64,000 nucleotides of DNA from Desulfonatronum lacustre DSM 10312. Its GTDB lineage: Bacteria; Desulfobacterota; Desulfovibrionia; Desulfovibrionales; Desulfonatronaceae. A program made the position numbers and the translations under genes. Location: positions 2,513,313-2,577,312 of the forward strand of contig NZ_KI912608.1 in the NCBI RefSeq assembly GCF_000519265.1, in the 5' to 3' direction. The notes beneath the pieces were generated by a model that saw nothing but the letters and a program-made list of their open reading frames with translations, did not search any database and was not told where the DNA came from. Below are positions 25,762-35,940 of the stretch, in pieces; positions within the stretch are counted from its first letter, which is position 1, and each line of letters opens with the position of its first letter.

Positions 25762-27966
25762 TTACGCCGCTTCCGGAACGGTAATCCCCAGCCTTTTCAT
25801 CTTGGCGTAGAGCGTACTGCGGCCGATGGCCAGGCGTTGGGCGGCCAGCTTTTTGTTCCAGGAGCAGGATTCCAGGGCTTGCAGGATGATCGCCCGCTCC
25901 TGTTCCTCCAGCGTGGGCGCGGCGCTTTGGAACGGCTCCGGGCCGGCCTTGAGCCGGGTCGGCAATTCCTCCGGGGTGATGACCCTGGACTTGGCCAGAA
26001 CCGTGGCCTGCTCCACCACGTTTTCCAGTTCCCGGACATTGCCCGGCCAGGGATAGTCCAGCAGCAGACGCATGGCCCTGGGACTGATCTCGGTGATCTC
26101 CTTGTGCTGCTCCGCGCTGAAACGGCGCAGGAAATGAGCGGCCAGCAGGGCCACGTCGTTGCCGCGCTCCCGCAGGGGCGGAAGCTGAATGGGGATCACG
26201 TCCAGGCGGTAGTAAAGATCCTCCCGAAACCGCCCGGCCTTGACCTCCTCCAGTAAATTCTTGTTCGTGGCCGCGACGATGCGTACGTCCACGGTCACGG
26301 TCCGATCCCCGCCGACCCGTTCGAAGCGTTGGGTCTGGAGCACGCGCAGCAGCTTGACCTGGGCCGAGGCGCTGATTTCGCCGATCTCGTCCAGAAACAC
26401 GGTCCCGCCGTCGGCCTGCTCGAACCGCCCCGGACGCTGCTTCAGGGCCCCGGTGAACGCGCCCCGTTCGTGGCCGAACAGCTCGCTTTCCAGCAGGGTA
26501 GCCGGATAGGCCGAACAGTTGATGACCACGAAGGGTTTGTCCTGGCGCGGACTAAGGTCGTGGATCGCCCTGGCCACCAACTCCTTACCCGTGCCGGACT
26601 CTCCCTGGACCAGGACCGTGGCGTCCGTGGCCGCCACGTCCTCAATCAGCCGGAAAATCAGGGTCAGTTTGGTGTCGCGGCCGATGATGCCCATGAATCC
26701 GGCCCGTGCGTCCTGCCGAACCTGGAATTTTTCCGCCTCCACTTCCTGTTGCACGGCGCGGCGCAGCGTTCCCGCGGCCTGGGACAGGACAAGGCTGGCC
26801 AATTCCAGGTCCCGGGGCCGACAGGCGCACTTTTTCACGCAGCCCACGATCATCGCCCCGCACAGGCTGTCCTCGTGATACAGGGGCAGAATGGATTGGC
26901 CCGGAAGCCTTGCCTGGGCCTCGGAAATCATCGGCGGTCGGAACACCGGAGTCTCGGGCTGGTGGATCGGTTCCATGCCCTGAAGCAGGGCCACTGCCGC
27001 GGCCGCGGCCTCTGGGTCCGTAACCTTGCGGGCTTCCTCCGTGGTAAGCATGAAGAACATCTCCCTGTCCGGGCTGAAGACCAGGACGTTGGCTTCCTTG
27101 CAGTGGAGAATCTCCTGTGTCCGCCGGATCAGATACCCCGCGACCTCCGGCAGGGAAGCCAGGGCCGAGACGTTCCGGACGATCTCGCAGGAAGCCCGGA
27201 GTTGACTTTGGGCCTGTTCCAGCTTGGCCGCCTGATCCTCCAAACGCCGGGTGTATTCGTCGATCCGGCTGGTCATGGTGTTGAAGGCCTCGGCCAGGAC
27301 CGCGATTTCCTTTTGCCCTTTGATGGGCAGCGGCGGCTGACTCCGGCCCGGCGCATACGCCTGGGCCGCCTGGACCAAGGCCAGCAAGGGCCGGGTCATC
27401 CGGTTCAGGAACAACATCCCCCCGGCCAGGGCCGGCACAAGGGTCAGCAAGGCCAGGATGCCGATGGACGCCCAGAGATCACGCACCTCGCCGCGCAGAT
27501 GCTCCTCGGAAACGCCCAAGCGCAATATCCCGGCATGACCGTCGAAGATGGGCAGGGCCATGTCCAGATGCCGTCGCCCGGTTTCGGAGACGATGCGTTG
27601 CAGGGCCGTTTCCTCTCCGGAAAGCTGCTCCGGGAGGTTGAAGGCCAGGAGATCCTCGGGAACTTCCGAACCAAAGGTCGAGGCCAATACCCGGCCTTCG
27701 CGGACGACGAACAGGTAGGTCAGGGAAGGGTGGGCGACGCGATGGCGTTCCAGCATGTTGCGCAGGCTGACCAGGTCGTTGACCAGGACCAGGTCGGCCG
27801 CTTCCGCGGCCAAGGCGCGGCCCACGTTTTCGGCCTGGGCGGCCAGGGTCTGCTCCAGGCTCTGAGCGTAGCGGTGCGAAGCCAGCAAGGCCACCAACAG
27901 CGTGCTCAACGCCATGAGTCCGGTCACGGCGACCAACAGCGTTCCCTTGAGGGAGCGGAGCTTCAT
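25762..27966 (-). CDS. Membrane-bound sigma-54 activator (HAMP, GAF-like, AAA+, Fis)
   Basis: A 734-residue enhancer-binding protein. An N-terminal helix ([20 protein letters not shown]), a periplasmic sensor region to about residue 165, a second helix ([20 protein letters not shown]), HAMP, a GAF-like domain with CVKKCACRP, the AAA+ domain with GESGTGKE near 450 and GAFTGA near 502, then a C-terminal Fis helix-turn-helix ([20 protein letters not shown]). It has no receiver or kinase domain, so signal input is direct through the periplasm. Its start overlaps the end of the PhnD-like gene by four bases, which suggests that this binding protein feeds the signal. Confidence 0.9.
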   Translation of the reverse strand: MKLRSLKGTLLVAVTGLMALSTLLVALLASHRYAQSLEQTLAAQAENVGRALAAEAADLVLVNDLVSLRNMLERHRVAHPSLTYLFVVREGRVLASTFGSEVPEDLLAFNLPEQLSGEETALQRIVSETGRRHLDMALPIFDGHAGILRLGVSEEHLRGEVRDLWASIGILALLTLVPALAGGMLFLNRMTRPLLALVQAAQAYAPGRSQPPLPIKGQKEIAVLAEAFNTMTSRIDEYTRRLEDQAAKLEQAQSQLRASCEIVRNVSALASLPEVAGYLIRRTQEILHCKEANVLVFSPDREMFFMLTTEEARKVTDPEAAAAAVALLQGMEPIHQPETPVFRPPMISEAQARLPGQSILPLYHEDSLCGAMIVGCVKKCACRPRDLELASLVLSQAAGTLRRAVQQEVEAEKFQVRQDARAGFMGIIGRDTKLTLIFRLIEDVAATDATVLVQGESGTGKELVARAIHDLSPRQDKPFVVINCSAYPATLLESELFGHERGAFTGALKQRPGRFEQADGGTVFLDEIGEISASAQVKLLRVLQTQRFERVGGDRTVTVDVRIVAATNKNLLEEVKAGRFREDLYYRLDVIPIQLPPLRERGNDVALLAAHFLRRFSAEQHKEITEISPRAMRLLLDYPWPGNVRELENVVEQATVLAKSRVITPEELPTRLKAGPEPFQSAAPTLEEQERAIILQALESCSWNKKLAAQRLAIGRSTLYAKMKRLGITVPEAA

Positions 27967-28919
27967 GGGTTTTCCGGCTCCCGCGCCATGCGCACCGTGT
28001 CATGCAGTTCCTGGATGGATGCGTACCAGGCGTCATCGGCGCGGACGAACCGTTCGATGAGCAGTTCATCCAAAATGACCGCGCCTTCGGGGTCCTGGTG
28101 CATGGTCAGGAGCAGTTCCCGGATGCGCCGGGCCAGGTCTTCGGACATGGACTTGGCCACCACCACGGGGGGAATGCCGAAGGGCTCGGAACGCTTGATG
28201 ATCCGGGTTTGGGACGTGTGGACGGGGTTTTTCCGGGCGTAGTAGTCCCAGATCAGGTTGTCCACCGCGGCGCCGTCCACCAGCCTCTGGGCCACGGCCT
28301 GGATGGAATTATCGTGGCTGTAGGTATAGATCACGTCCCGAAAAAACGTCTCCGGCCGTTCGCTCATCAGGGCCAGCCAATACGTCGGGACCAGCCGACC
28401 GGTATTGGAGTCCGGGTCCGTAAAGGCGAAGGTCTTGCCGCGCAGGTCCTCCAGGGACTGAAACGGGCTGTCCCGGTTGACGATCAGGTAGGAATAGTAA
28501 TGGTGGTCCCCCTGGACGATCGGGGTGGCCAGGAGGTCGAACCCGTGCTCGTCCCGGCCCAGGGCGTAAGGGCCGGAGCAAATAAAGGCCAGGTCCAGTT
28601 CCTGAAGTCCCAGAAGCTCGTTCACCTCGGCGTAGGTTTTGCGCTGGACGAATTCCAGCTCCATGTCCAGCTTCGTGCTGATGTAGGCCAGGAGTTGGAG
28701 ATAGATTTCATGGGTCTCCTTGGGCGAGATCATGGCCCCCACGGCCATGCGCAATACCGGGCGATCCGTCGGCTGATCCGGCGGGGAAGCAACGGTCACG
28801 GTCTTGGTGAAGTCCACGGACCGGACATCCTCGCCGCGCTCGCAGCCGAGGACCAGGATAAACGCCACAAGGAGCAGGCAGTATCGCATCATTAAGTCAA
28901 GCCGTGGTTTGTTGAGCAT
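27963..28919 (-). CDS. PhnD-like substrate-binding lipoprotein
   Basis: A 318-residue lipoprotein: leader ending in LVLGC, then a type 2 periplasmic-binding fold of the phosphate/phosphite/phosphonate (PhnD) group with LRMAVGAMISPKETHEIYLQ, CSGPYALGRDEHGFDLLATP and GKTFAFTDPDSNTGRLVPTY. ATG at 28919 is preferred for the GGGAG site upstream. No ABC permease or ATPase gene follows; instead it is coupled to the membrane sigma-54 activator. A sensory rather than transport role is therefore likely; the ligand cannot be told. Confidence 0.85.
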   Translation of the reverse strand: MLNKPRLDLMMRYCLLLVAFILVLGCERGEDVRSVDFTKTVTVASPPDQPTDRPVLRMAVGAMISPKETHEIYLQLLAYISTKLDMELEFVQRKTYAEVNELLGLQELDLAFICSGPYALGRDEHGFDLLATPIVQGDHHYYSYLIVNRDSPFQSLEDLRGKTFAFTDPDSNTGRLVPTYWLALMSERPETFFRDVIYTYSHDNSIQAVAQRLVDGAAVDNLIWDYYARKNPVHTSQTRIIKRSEPFGIPPVVVAKSMSEDLARRIRELLLTMHQDPEGAVILDELLIERFVRADDAWYASIQELHDTVRMAREPENP

Positions 28920-29050
28920 GGACTTCTCCCGGACAACGCCCAAGGGACATCAAGGTTTCACCTTTCATGAGGTTGCGAAGGCAAGCAAACATGCCTGGAA
29001 ATGTCAACACCCGCCTCAGGCGTTGGAACGACAGCCTATTTTGAAAATAA

Positions 29051-29082
29051 TATCGATTTCGATAGCGATTTCGATTTCGATT
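29051..29082. repeat. Hexamer element A2 (single arm)
   Basis: Only the TTCGAT arm is present (ATCGATTTCGATAGCGATTT and onward). The complementary arm is missing, so this is a degraded or half element, located between the divergent PhnD-like gene and ispG. Confidence 0.75.
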
Positions 29083-29256
29083 GGTGCTCTTCACCGATTG
29101 GCAACCGGTGCCTGAACAGGAGTCTCAGGGTGGCAGTCAAAGATGAAGAGCAAAGGTTTACCTCCGGGCGAACTCCGCGTAGATAAACGGTTTTCGCCAA
29201 GCATGACGGTACACTGGTCGGACAGCAACCGACAATCCAGGGAGTTTCCCCCCACG

Positions 29257-30378
29257 ATGACCACCTCGCCCTCTGATCTCACCCCCCGCCGCCGTCCCAC
29301 CCGGACCATCTCTCTGGGCAAAGTGGCCATGGGCGGTGCGCATCCGGTTCGGGTCCAGAGCATGACCAACACGGACACCCGGGACGCGGAAGCGACCTTG
29401 GCCCAGGTCGCCCGGCTGGCCGAGGCCGGGTGCGAGTTCGTGCGTCTGGCCGTGCCGGACGAGACGTCCGCCGCGGTTTTGCCGCAAATCCAGGCCGCCG
29501 CCCCGGTGCCGCTGATCGCGGACATCCACTTCGACCACCGTCTGGCCCTGAGGGCCTTGGAAGCCGGGCTGCAGGGGCTGCGCATCAACCCCGGGAACAT
29601 CGGCGCCAAGGCCAACGTGGACCGGGTGGTGGACGCGGCCAAGGCTCACGGAGCCTGCATCCGGATCGGCGTCAACGGCGGCTCCTTGGAAAAGGAGCTG
29701 CTGCGCCAATACGGCGGGGCCACGCCCGAGGCCATGGTTGCCAGCGCCCTGGGCCACGCGGCCCTGCTGGAGCAGCGCGGCTTCGACAATTTCAAGATCT
29801 CCCTGAAATCCTCCTCTGTCCCCCGGACCGTGGCCGCTTATCGCCTTCTGGCTGAAAAGCTGGACTGCCCGCTGCACATCGGGATCACCGAGGCCGGGAC
29901 CCTGCTTCGGGGCGCGGTCAAATCCGGCGTCGGCCTGGGCATCCTGCTCTGGGAAGGCCTGGGCGACACCCTGCGGGTCTCCCTGACCGCGGACCCGGTC
30001 CTGGAAGTCCGCGCGGCCTGGGAAATCCTGCGCAGCCTGGGCCTGCGCCAACGCGGCCCGGAGATCATCTCCTGCCCCACCTGCGGACGGACCGAAATCG
30101 ATCTCCAGGACCTGGCCGAAGAGGTGGAACGCCGCCTGGACGGCGTGACCGAAGTCTTCACCGTGGCCGTGATGGGCTGCGTGGTCAACGGACCCGGCGA
30201 GGCCAGGGAAGCGGACATCGGCCTGGCCGGAGGCCGGGACTGCGGCCTGATCTTCCGCCGCGGCGAAATCCTGCGCAAGGTTCGCGGCCGGGACGATCTG
30301 CTGCCGGAATTTCTGCGTGAACTGGATGCGTTTTTGGCGGAGCGGAGGGCGACTCGAACCCTGAATCCTGAACCTTGA
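29257..30378 (+). CDS. ispG: 4-hydroxy-3-methylbut-2-enyl diphosphate synthase
   Basis: A 373-residue Fe-S enzyme of the MEP isoprenoid pathway that converts MEcPP to HMBPP. Visible signatures are [32 protein letters not shown], and the cluster ligands in [11 protein letters not shown] and [14 protein letters not shown]. Start at ATG 29257, 12 bases after GGGAG, gives the normal family length; in-frame upstream ATGs add non-conserved residues. Only 14 bases separate it from proS, so they probably share a transcript. Confidence 0.95.
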   Translation: MTTSPSDLTPRRRPTRTISLGKVAMGGAHPVRVQSMTNTDTRDAEATLAQVARLAEAGCEFVRLAVPDETSAAVLPQIQAAAPVPLIADIHFDHRLALRALEAGLQGLRINPGNIGAKANVDRVVDAAKAHGACIRIGVNGGSLEKELLRQYGGATPEAMVASALGHAALLEQRGFDNFKISLKSSSVPRTVAAYRLLAEKLDCPLHIGITEAGTLLRGAVKSGVGLGILLWEGLGDTLRVSLTADPVLEVRAAWEILRSLGLRQRGPEIISCPTCGRTEIDLQDLAEEVERRLDGVTEVFTVAVMGCVVNGPGEAREADIGLAGGRDCGLIFRRGEILRKVRGRDDLLPEFLRELDAFLAERRATRTLNPEP

Positions 30379-30392
30379 AAAGGAATCTCATC

Positions 30393-32123
30393 ATGCGCTG
30401 GAACAACTACTACCTGCCGACCCTGAAGGAACACCCGGCCGAGGCCGAGGTGGTCAGTCATCGTTTGTTGATGCGCGCGGGCATGATCCGCAAGCTGACC
30501 TCCGGGATTTACACTTATCTGCCCCTGGGGCTGCGCTGTCTGGACAAGGTGGCCCGGATCGTGCGCGAGGAGATGAACCGGGCCGGGGCCCTGGAGGTGT
30601 TCATGCCCATGGTCCAGCCGGCGGACCTCTGGAAGGAGTCGGGACGCTGGGTTGTGTACGGCAAGGAGTTGCTGCGCATTCAGGATCGGCACGGTCGGGA
30701 CTACTGCCTGGGGCCGACCCATGAGGAAGTCATCACGGACCTGATTCGCGGGGAAATCCGCTCCTATCGGCAGTTGCCCGTGAACCTGTACCAGATCCAG
30801 ACCAAGTACCGGGACGAGATCCGACCCCGGTTCGGGCTGATGCGTGGACGGGAATTCATCATGAAGGACGCCTATTCCTTCGACCGGGACGACGCGGGCG
30901 CGGACAAGAGCTACCGGGCCATGTACGAGGCCTACATGCGCATCTTCACCCGCTTCGGAATGACCTTCCGGGCCGTGGAGGCGGACTCCGGGGCCATCGG
31001 CGGGAGCTTTTCCCACGAATTCATGGTCCTGGCCAACACCGGGGAGGACACCATCGCCGTGTGCACGGCCTGCGAGTTCGCCGCGAACCTGGAAAAGGCC
31101 GAGGCCGTGGTCCGGGGCGAAGGCGATGACGGGGAATGCCCGCCTACGGAACCGGTTTCCACGCCGGGCAAGCACACCGTGGAAGAGGTCACGGCGTTTC
31201 TGGGGGTCGGCCCCCAGGCCATTCTGAAGACCCTGCTTTACGAGGCCGATGGCCGCCCCGTGGCCGCCCTGGTGCGCGGGGACCGGGAGCTGAACGAAAT
31301 CAAGTTGAAGAACGTCCTGAACGCCAATGAACTGAACCTGGCCACGCCGGAGCAGGTCCAGGCCTGGACCGGTGCGCCGGTGGGCTTTGCCGGGCCGGTG
31401 GATCTGCATGTGGACGCCATCTGGGCGGACCGGGAAGTGGGCCTGCGTCGGGACTGGATCGTCGGGGCCAACAAGGCCGACGCGCACTTGCGGCATGTGG
31501 ACCTGACCCGGGACGCCGCCATTGCCGGGTACGTGGATCTGCGCCAGGTCACGGCCCAGGATCCCTGCCCGCGCTGCGACGCGGCCCTGGAACTGCCCAA
31601 GGGCATCGAAGTGGGCCACGTGTTCAAGCTGGGCACCAAGTACAGCGAGGCCATGGGCGCGCGGTACCTGGACGAGAACGGCAAGGAGCAGCTGATCATC
31701 ATGGGTTGCTACGGCATCGGCGTCAGCCGGATCATGGCCGCCTGCCTGGAGCAGAACCACGACGACAACGGCGCCCTGTTCCCGCCGCCCATCGCGCCCT
31801 TTCAAATCGAGCTGATCCTCCTGGGCGGCAAGAACCCGGAACTGGTGCAACAGGCCGTGGACCTGCACGACCGCCTGGAAGCCCTGGGCTTCGAGGTGCT
31901 CCTGGACGACCGGGATGAACGGCCCGGCGTGAAGTTCAAGGACGCCGACCTCATTGGCATCCCCGGCCAGCTCATCCTGGGCGAAAAAGGCGCGGCCCGG
32001 GGCGTCCTGGAAGCCAAGAACCGCAAGACCGGAGAACGCACCGAACTGGCTCTGGACGACCTGGATAATCAGGTCCGGTTGTGGTGGCGGGGGATTCTTG
32101 AAGATTGGGGAATTGCAGGCTGA
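30393..32123 (+). CDS. proS: Prolyl-tRNA synthetase
   Basis: A 576-residue class II aminoacyl-tRNA synthetase of the long bacterial (ProRS with editing insertion) type. Class II motifs: motif 2 [27 protein letters not shown], motif 3 [12 protein letters not shown]; the INS editing domain lies between about 225 and 400 ([34 protein letters not shown]). The C-terminal anticodon domain ends with [20 protein letters not shown]. Start at ATG 30393 after AAGGA. Confidence 0.96.
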   Translation: MRWNNYYLPTLKEHPAEAEVVSHRLLMRAGMIRKLTSGIYTYLPLGLRCLDKVARIVREEMNRAGALEVFMPMVQPADLWKESGRWVVYGKELLRIQDRHGRDYCLGPTHEEVITDLIRGEIRSYRQLPVNLYQIQTKYRDEIRPRFGLMRGREFIMKDAYSFDRDDAGADKSYRAMYEAYMRIFTRFGMTFRAVEADSGAIGGSFSHEFMVLANTGEDTIAVCTACEFAANLEKAEAVVRGEGDDGECPPTEPVSTPGKHTVEEVTAFLGVGPQAILKTLLYEADGRPVAALVRGDRELNEIKLKNVLNANELNLATPEQVQAWTGAPVGFAGPVDLHVDAIWADREVGLRRDWIVGANKADAHLRHVDLTRDAAIAGYVDLRQVTAQDPCPRCDAALELPKGIEVGHVFKLGTKYSEAMGARYLDENGKEQLIIMGCYGIGVSRIMAACLEQNHDDNGALFPPPIAPFQIELILLGGKNPELVQQAVDLHDRLEALGFEVLLDDRDERPGVKFKDADLIGIPGQLILGEKGAARGVLEAKNRKTGERTELALDDLDNQVRLWWRGILEDWGIAG

Positions 32124-32228
32124 AGAAGCCCAGTGCGGCTGAGGGAGTTGGCTGGTCTCGACTTACTGTTTTTGCCACGCCCCCGTTTTATGCTCCGCGA
32201 GAGTGGCAGGTAGCGTGTCAAAATGGTG

Positions 32229-32272
32229 GGACAGGCATCTTGCCTGTCCGTGTGCAGGCAGGATGCCTGCAC
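32229..32272. repeat. Paired REP-like hairpins
   Basis: Two adjacent perfect 9-bp stems with three-base loops: GGACAGGCA-TCT-TGCCTGTCC (32229-32249) and GTGCAGGCA-GGA-TGCCTGCAC (32252-32272). They share the AGGCA/TGCCT core. They sit between proS and xseA and look like one REP-type pair. Confidence 0.8.
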
Positions 32273-32312
32273 TACCCAATTCACAAACGGTAATTATGGA
32301 ACAACCTGAACC

Positions 32313-33665
32313 ATGCCCCACATTTTCTCCGTCCGCGAACTGACCCTGGCCGTGAAGGCCACGTTGGAGGGGGAGTTTCCGCTGGTTTGGGTGCGGGGGC
32401 AGGTCTCCAACCTGGCCCGGCCGGGGTCCGGGCACATCTACTTCACCCTGAAGGACAACGAGGCCACGCTGGCCTCGGTCTGGTTCAAGTCCCAGCAGTG
32501 GCAGCCCGCGGCGGTCCGGGATGTCCTGGCCGATGGTCAGGAGGTGGTCTGCGTCGGGCGGTTGACCGTGTACGCGCCGCGGGGTGCCTACCAGCTCGTG
32601 GTGGAGATGGTTCAGGATCAGGGTTTGGGAACGCTGTACGTGGCCTTCGAGGCCCTGAAGAAGCGGCTGGCCTCGGAAGGATATTTTGATCCGGCCCGCA
32701 AGCGCCCTTTGCCGTCGCATCCCAGGCGGATCGCGGTGATCACGGCCCTTGGCGGCGCGGCCTTGCGGGACTTTCTGTGCCTGGCCGACGAACGCGGCTT
32801 CGGCGCGTCCATCCGCGTGCATCCGGTCCTGGTCCAGGGCGACCAGGCTCCCGGTCAGATTATCCAGGCCTTGCAAGAGGCCAATATCCAGGCCTGGGCC
32901 GAAGTGATCGTGCTGATCCGGGGCGGCGGCTCCCTGGAAGACCTGTGGGCCTTCAACAACGAGGACCTGGCCAGGGCGGTCTTCATCTCCGAAATCCCGG
33001 TGCTTGCGGGCATCGGCCACGAGGTGGACACGACCATCGCGGACCTGACCGCGGACGTCCGCGCCGCCACGCCCAGCCATGCGGCCCAGCTCCTGTGGCC
33101 GGAGCGACGAGAGCTGGCCCAGACCGTGGACGAACTGGAAAACCGGCTGCAAACCGCGGCCCGGGAGCTGCTGCGTCGGAAAGAAGCGCTGCTGATCGGA
33201 CAGGAAAAAGCCTTGTCCTGGCTTTCTCCCAAAGTTCGAGTGCAGCGGGCCCTGGAGCGATTGGCCGGGCTGGAGCGCGATCTGCTTCGCAGCGGCCGGG
33301 CCATGCTCCGGGAGCGCCGGTCCGCCCTGGCCCAGGCGGCTTCGGACCTGACCAGAACCATGGACGCCCGCTTCTGGGCCGCCAGGCAGGCGGTGTTGGA
33401 CCAGCGGCAACACGAACTCCTCGCCGCCGGCCGGGAAGCCGTTCGTGTCCGGGATCACGAGTTGGCCAAGCTGGAAACCGTCATGAGCGGTCTGAATCCG
33501 GAGCGGCCTTTGGAAAAGGGATTTTGTCTGGTCCAGTCGGAACGGACCGGAAACTTCGTGCGGGACGCCCGTGACGTGGGCCAGGGCGATCTGTTGCGGA
33601 TCGTACCCCGATCCGGGACCATCGACGCGCGGGTGGAAGAGATACGGACGGAACGGGGAGAATAA
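32313..33665 (+). CDS. xseA: Exodeoxyribonuclease VII large subunit
   Basis: A 450-residue protein. N-terminal OB-fold (VWVRGQVSNLARPGSGHIYF, TLKD), catalytic region with PLPSHPRRIAVITALGGAALRDF, then RGGGSLEDLWAFNNEDLARA and GIGHEVDTTIADLTADVRA, and the long C-terminal coiled coil. With XseB it degrades single-stranded DNA. The small subunit gene xseB, often adjacent, is not next to it. Its stop TAA overlaps the start of the M23 gene (TAATG). Confidence 0.93.
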   Translation: MPHIFSVRELTLAVKATLEGEFPLVWVRGQVSNLARPGSGHIYFTLKDNEATLASVWFKSQQWQPAAVRDVLADGQEVVCVGRLTVYAPRGAYQLVVEMVQDQGLGTLYVAFEALKKRLASEGYFDPARKRPLPSHPRRIAVITALGGAALRDFLCLADERGFGASIRVHPVLVQGDQAPGQIIQALQEANIQAWAEVIVLIRGGGSLEDLWAFNNEDLARAVFISEIPVLAGIGHEVDTTIADLTADVRAATPSHAAQLLWPERRELAQTVDELENRLQTAARELLRRKEALLIGQEKALSWLSPKVRVQRALERLAGLERDLLRSGRAMLRERRSALAQAASDLTRTMDARFWAARQAVLDQRQHELLAAGREAVRVRDHELAKLETVMSGLNPERPLEKGFCLVQSERTGNFVRDARDVGQGDLLRIVPRSGTIDARVEEIRTERGE

Positions 33666-34564
33666 TGCGACGGTACGGAATCAAGCGGTTGGGCGCGGGT
33701 TGGGTGGTGGCCCTTGGAATGCTGTTGTTCGCTCTGGCGGCGGTCACGGCCCATGCGCAAGGACACGTCCACACCCAGGTCCACATCCAGGCCCCGGACC
33801 GGGTGGGCGTGGGCATGCCGTTTTTGGTCCGGTTTTCCGGGCCGGAGGATTTTCAAAGCGTAAGCCTGCGCTGGCTGGACAACGACCTCGGCCTCGTCGC
33901 CACGAAAGGCGAACAGGGCCGGGAAGCGGCGGTCTTGCTGGGCGTTGATCTGGAGACTCCGCCGGGAACGTATCGGCTTACAGGGACCGTTTCCACGGCT
34001 GAAGGGCAGCACGTGTTTGCCCATGACGTTTTGGTCCACGTCCGAGAATTTCCGGAACAGCGACTGCGGGTGTCCCGGGAGATGGTCTCTCCGGACGCCT
34101 CGCTGATGCCCCGGATCGAACAGGAACGTAGAGCCGCCCGGGCCGCTTTGGAGCGGGTCACGCCCATGCGATATTGGGAACAGCCCTTTGTCCGACCGGT
34201 CCAGGGCAGCGTGTCCAGCGCCTTTGGCCTGCGCCGGTTTTTCAACGACCAGCCCCGGGCCCCGCATCGCGGGGTGGACCTGCGCGGCGCGGAGGGCACG
34301 TCGGTGCGGGCCTTCAGCAACGGCGAGGTGGTTTTGGCGGGCGATCACTATTTCGCGGGCCGCTCCATCTATATCGACCACGGCCTGGGCGTGGTCACCC
34401 AGTACATCCATCTGTCTGAAATCCTGGTTCAGGAGGGGGACAGGGTCGTCGCCGGGCAGGTCATCGGCAAGGTGGGGGCCACGGGACGGGTCACCGGGCC
34501 GCATCTGCATTTCGGACTAAGCGTCCTGGGCATGTGGGTGGACCCTCTGCCGCTGCTGGAATAG
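33665..34564 (+). CDS. M23-family metallopeptidase, exported
   Basis: A 299-residue periplasmic protein with a signal peptide (VVALGMLLFALAAVTAHAQ). A beta-rich middle domain precedes the lysostaphin-like zinc domain: HRGVDLRG supplies HxxxD, HLSEILVQ and HLHFG supply the later His ligands. All zinc and catalytic His are present, so it is likely an active endopeptidase of the cell wall. It is translationally coupled to xseA. Converges with the kinase gene. Confidence 0.9.
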   Translation: MRRYGIKRLGAGWVVALGMLLFALAAVTAHAQGHVHTQVHIQAPDRVGVGMPFLVRFSGPEDFQSVSLRWLDNDLGLVATKGEQGREAAVLLGVDLETPPGTYRLTGTVSTAEGQHVFAHDVLVHVREFPEQRLRVSREMVSPDASLMPRIEQERRAARAALERVTPMRYWEQPFVRPVQGSVSSAFGLRRFFNDQPRAPHRGVDLRGAEGTSVRAFSNGEVVLAGDHYFAGRSIYIDHGLGVVTQYIHLSEILVQEGDRVVAGQVIGKVGATGRVTGPHLHFGLSVLGMWVDPLPLLE

Positions 34565-34588
34565 CTCGGAGGAGATCAAAAGCGATGG

Positions 34589-35938
34589 TCAGTCCGGAAC
34601 CGTGCTGACCGCCCGGACAAAGGCCGGACAGGTAAAATCCTGCCAGCCCAGGTAGCCGGACTCCACATCCACGATCCAGGCCGCGATGAAGGTTCGCCGG
34701 TCCGCGCTCCAAAGCCGGAGCTGGCGGCGATCGAACAGGGGTTGCAGACAGAAGTCGTCCAACGGGGCGTCCGGTTCCAGCAAGGTGAGCAGTTCGTCTA
34801 CCGTGGGCAGCCGCCAGGTGGACCGCCCGGCCCAGCGCTCCCGGTTGAGCCGACGGACGTGTTCCCGCGCCGCGCCCCACTCCAGGGGCTCCGCGGACCC
34901 GGACCGCTGCCAAAGTCGGCCCGCGTCCGGATCGGAAACCGTCTCCCGCTCGACCACGTATCGCTTCGCCTTTGGGCGGACCGGCCGCCACAAGGCGTCC
35001 ACCATGAACATCTCCCGGGCGTCGTGCCCGCCGACCTTGCGCGGTTGCTCGCGCGGTTTTTCATCGCGCGCGCCCCGGCGAGCCGTCCGGGCATGTTCCT
35101 CCCAGCGCATTCGACAGACGGCCTCCCGGTGTATTCTCCAGTACCGCGCCATGGCGTCCAAGCCCTCCAGGACCTCAGCGGCACCGGCAGGGCGCTCGGC
35201 CGGTTTCGAGGCCAGCATGCGGCCCAGAAATCCGCCCCCTTTCGCGCCGAATTCCCGGATTATCGGCGACCAATCCAAATTTTCCCCGGGCAGCCCTCCG
35301 GAAATCATCCGGTACAGGACCACGCCCAAGGCGTACCAGTCGGCGCGCTGGTCCACGCTCTCCGGATCACGCTCCTGCTCCGGCGGAGCGTAGAACGGGC
35401 TGCCGACCATCAGCTGGCTCGGGCGGACCTCCCTCTCGCCGCGCAGTTTGGACAGGCCGAAGTCCGCCAATTTGACCCGTTTCCGGCCGTCCAGGAGCAG
35501 ATTCGCCGGTTTCACGTCCCGATGCACAAGACCTTGGCCATGCAGGGCCTCCAGGGCCGACGCCGTTTGTCGGGCCACCTCCAGGGCCAGGTCCGGGCGC
35601 AGGGGACGGCTCGGCTCCTCCACCAGCGGGCTTTCGCCGATCCACTCGCCCACCGTGCGACAATGGTATTCCAAAAGCATATACCACCGCGCGCCCTCAA
35701 GTCGTTGTCCCAGCAGCCGGACCACGTGGGGATGGTCCGTGCGGGCCAGGACCCCGGCTTCAAATTGGAACCGCCGCTGGATTTCCTCCAAGCCCAGCAG
35801 GTCCGCCAGGTGCGGATGGGGGCGCAGCAGCTTCAAGGCGCAAATCCGGCCGTCCAGCGCGGACCGGACCTTGAGCACCCGGCTCATCCCGCCCTGGCCC
35901 AACAGACCCAGAATCTCGTGGCCGTCCATGAAACGCAT
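34589..35938 (-). CDS. Ser/Thr protein kinase with C-terminal DUF1566-like domain
   Basis: A 449-residue Hanks-type kinase. Gly loop GQGGMSRV, catalytic-site lysine in ALKLL (Lys36), HRDVKPANLLL near 140, DFGLSK, APPE, DWYALGVVLYRM are intact. Residues from about 330 match the Lcl/DUF1566 fold (WRLPTVDELLTLLEP, WSADRRTFIAAWIVDVESGY, FVRAVS). No transmembrane segment is visible. The kinase is the third gene of an operon with an SDR and a metallophosphoesterase. The combination of a kinase with a neighbouring phosphoesterase suggests reversible regulation, but the MPE type here is not the PP2C type usually paired. Confidence 0.88.
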   Translation of the reverse strand: MRFMDGHEILGLLGQGGMSRVLKVRSALDGRICALKLLRPHPHLADLLGLEEIQRRFQFEAGVLARTDHPHVVRLLGQRLEGARWYMLLEYHCRTVGEWIGESPLVEEPSRPLRPDLALEVARQTASALEALHGQGLVHRDVKPANLLLDGRKRVKLADFGLSKLRGEREVRPSQLMVGSPFYAPPEQERDPESVDQRADWYALGVVLYRMISGGLPGENLDWSPIIREFGAKGGGFLGRMLASKPAERPAGAAEVLEGLDAMARYWRIHREAVCRMRWEEHARTARRGARDEKPREQPRKVGGHDAREMFMVDALWRPVRPKAKRYVVERETVSDPDAGRLWQRSGSAEPLEWGAAREHVRRLNRERWAGRSTWRLPTVDELLTLLEPDAPLDDFCLQPLFDRRQLRLWSADRRTFIAAWIVDVESGYLGWQDFTCPAFVRAVSTVPD

Positions 35939-35940
35939 GC

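Noticed and set aside
28960-29010. Sigma-54 promoter for the PhnD-like gene
   Set aside because: AGGCATGTTTGCTTGC on the minus strand has the GG and GC doublets 13 instead of 12 bases apart.
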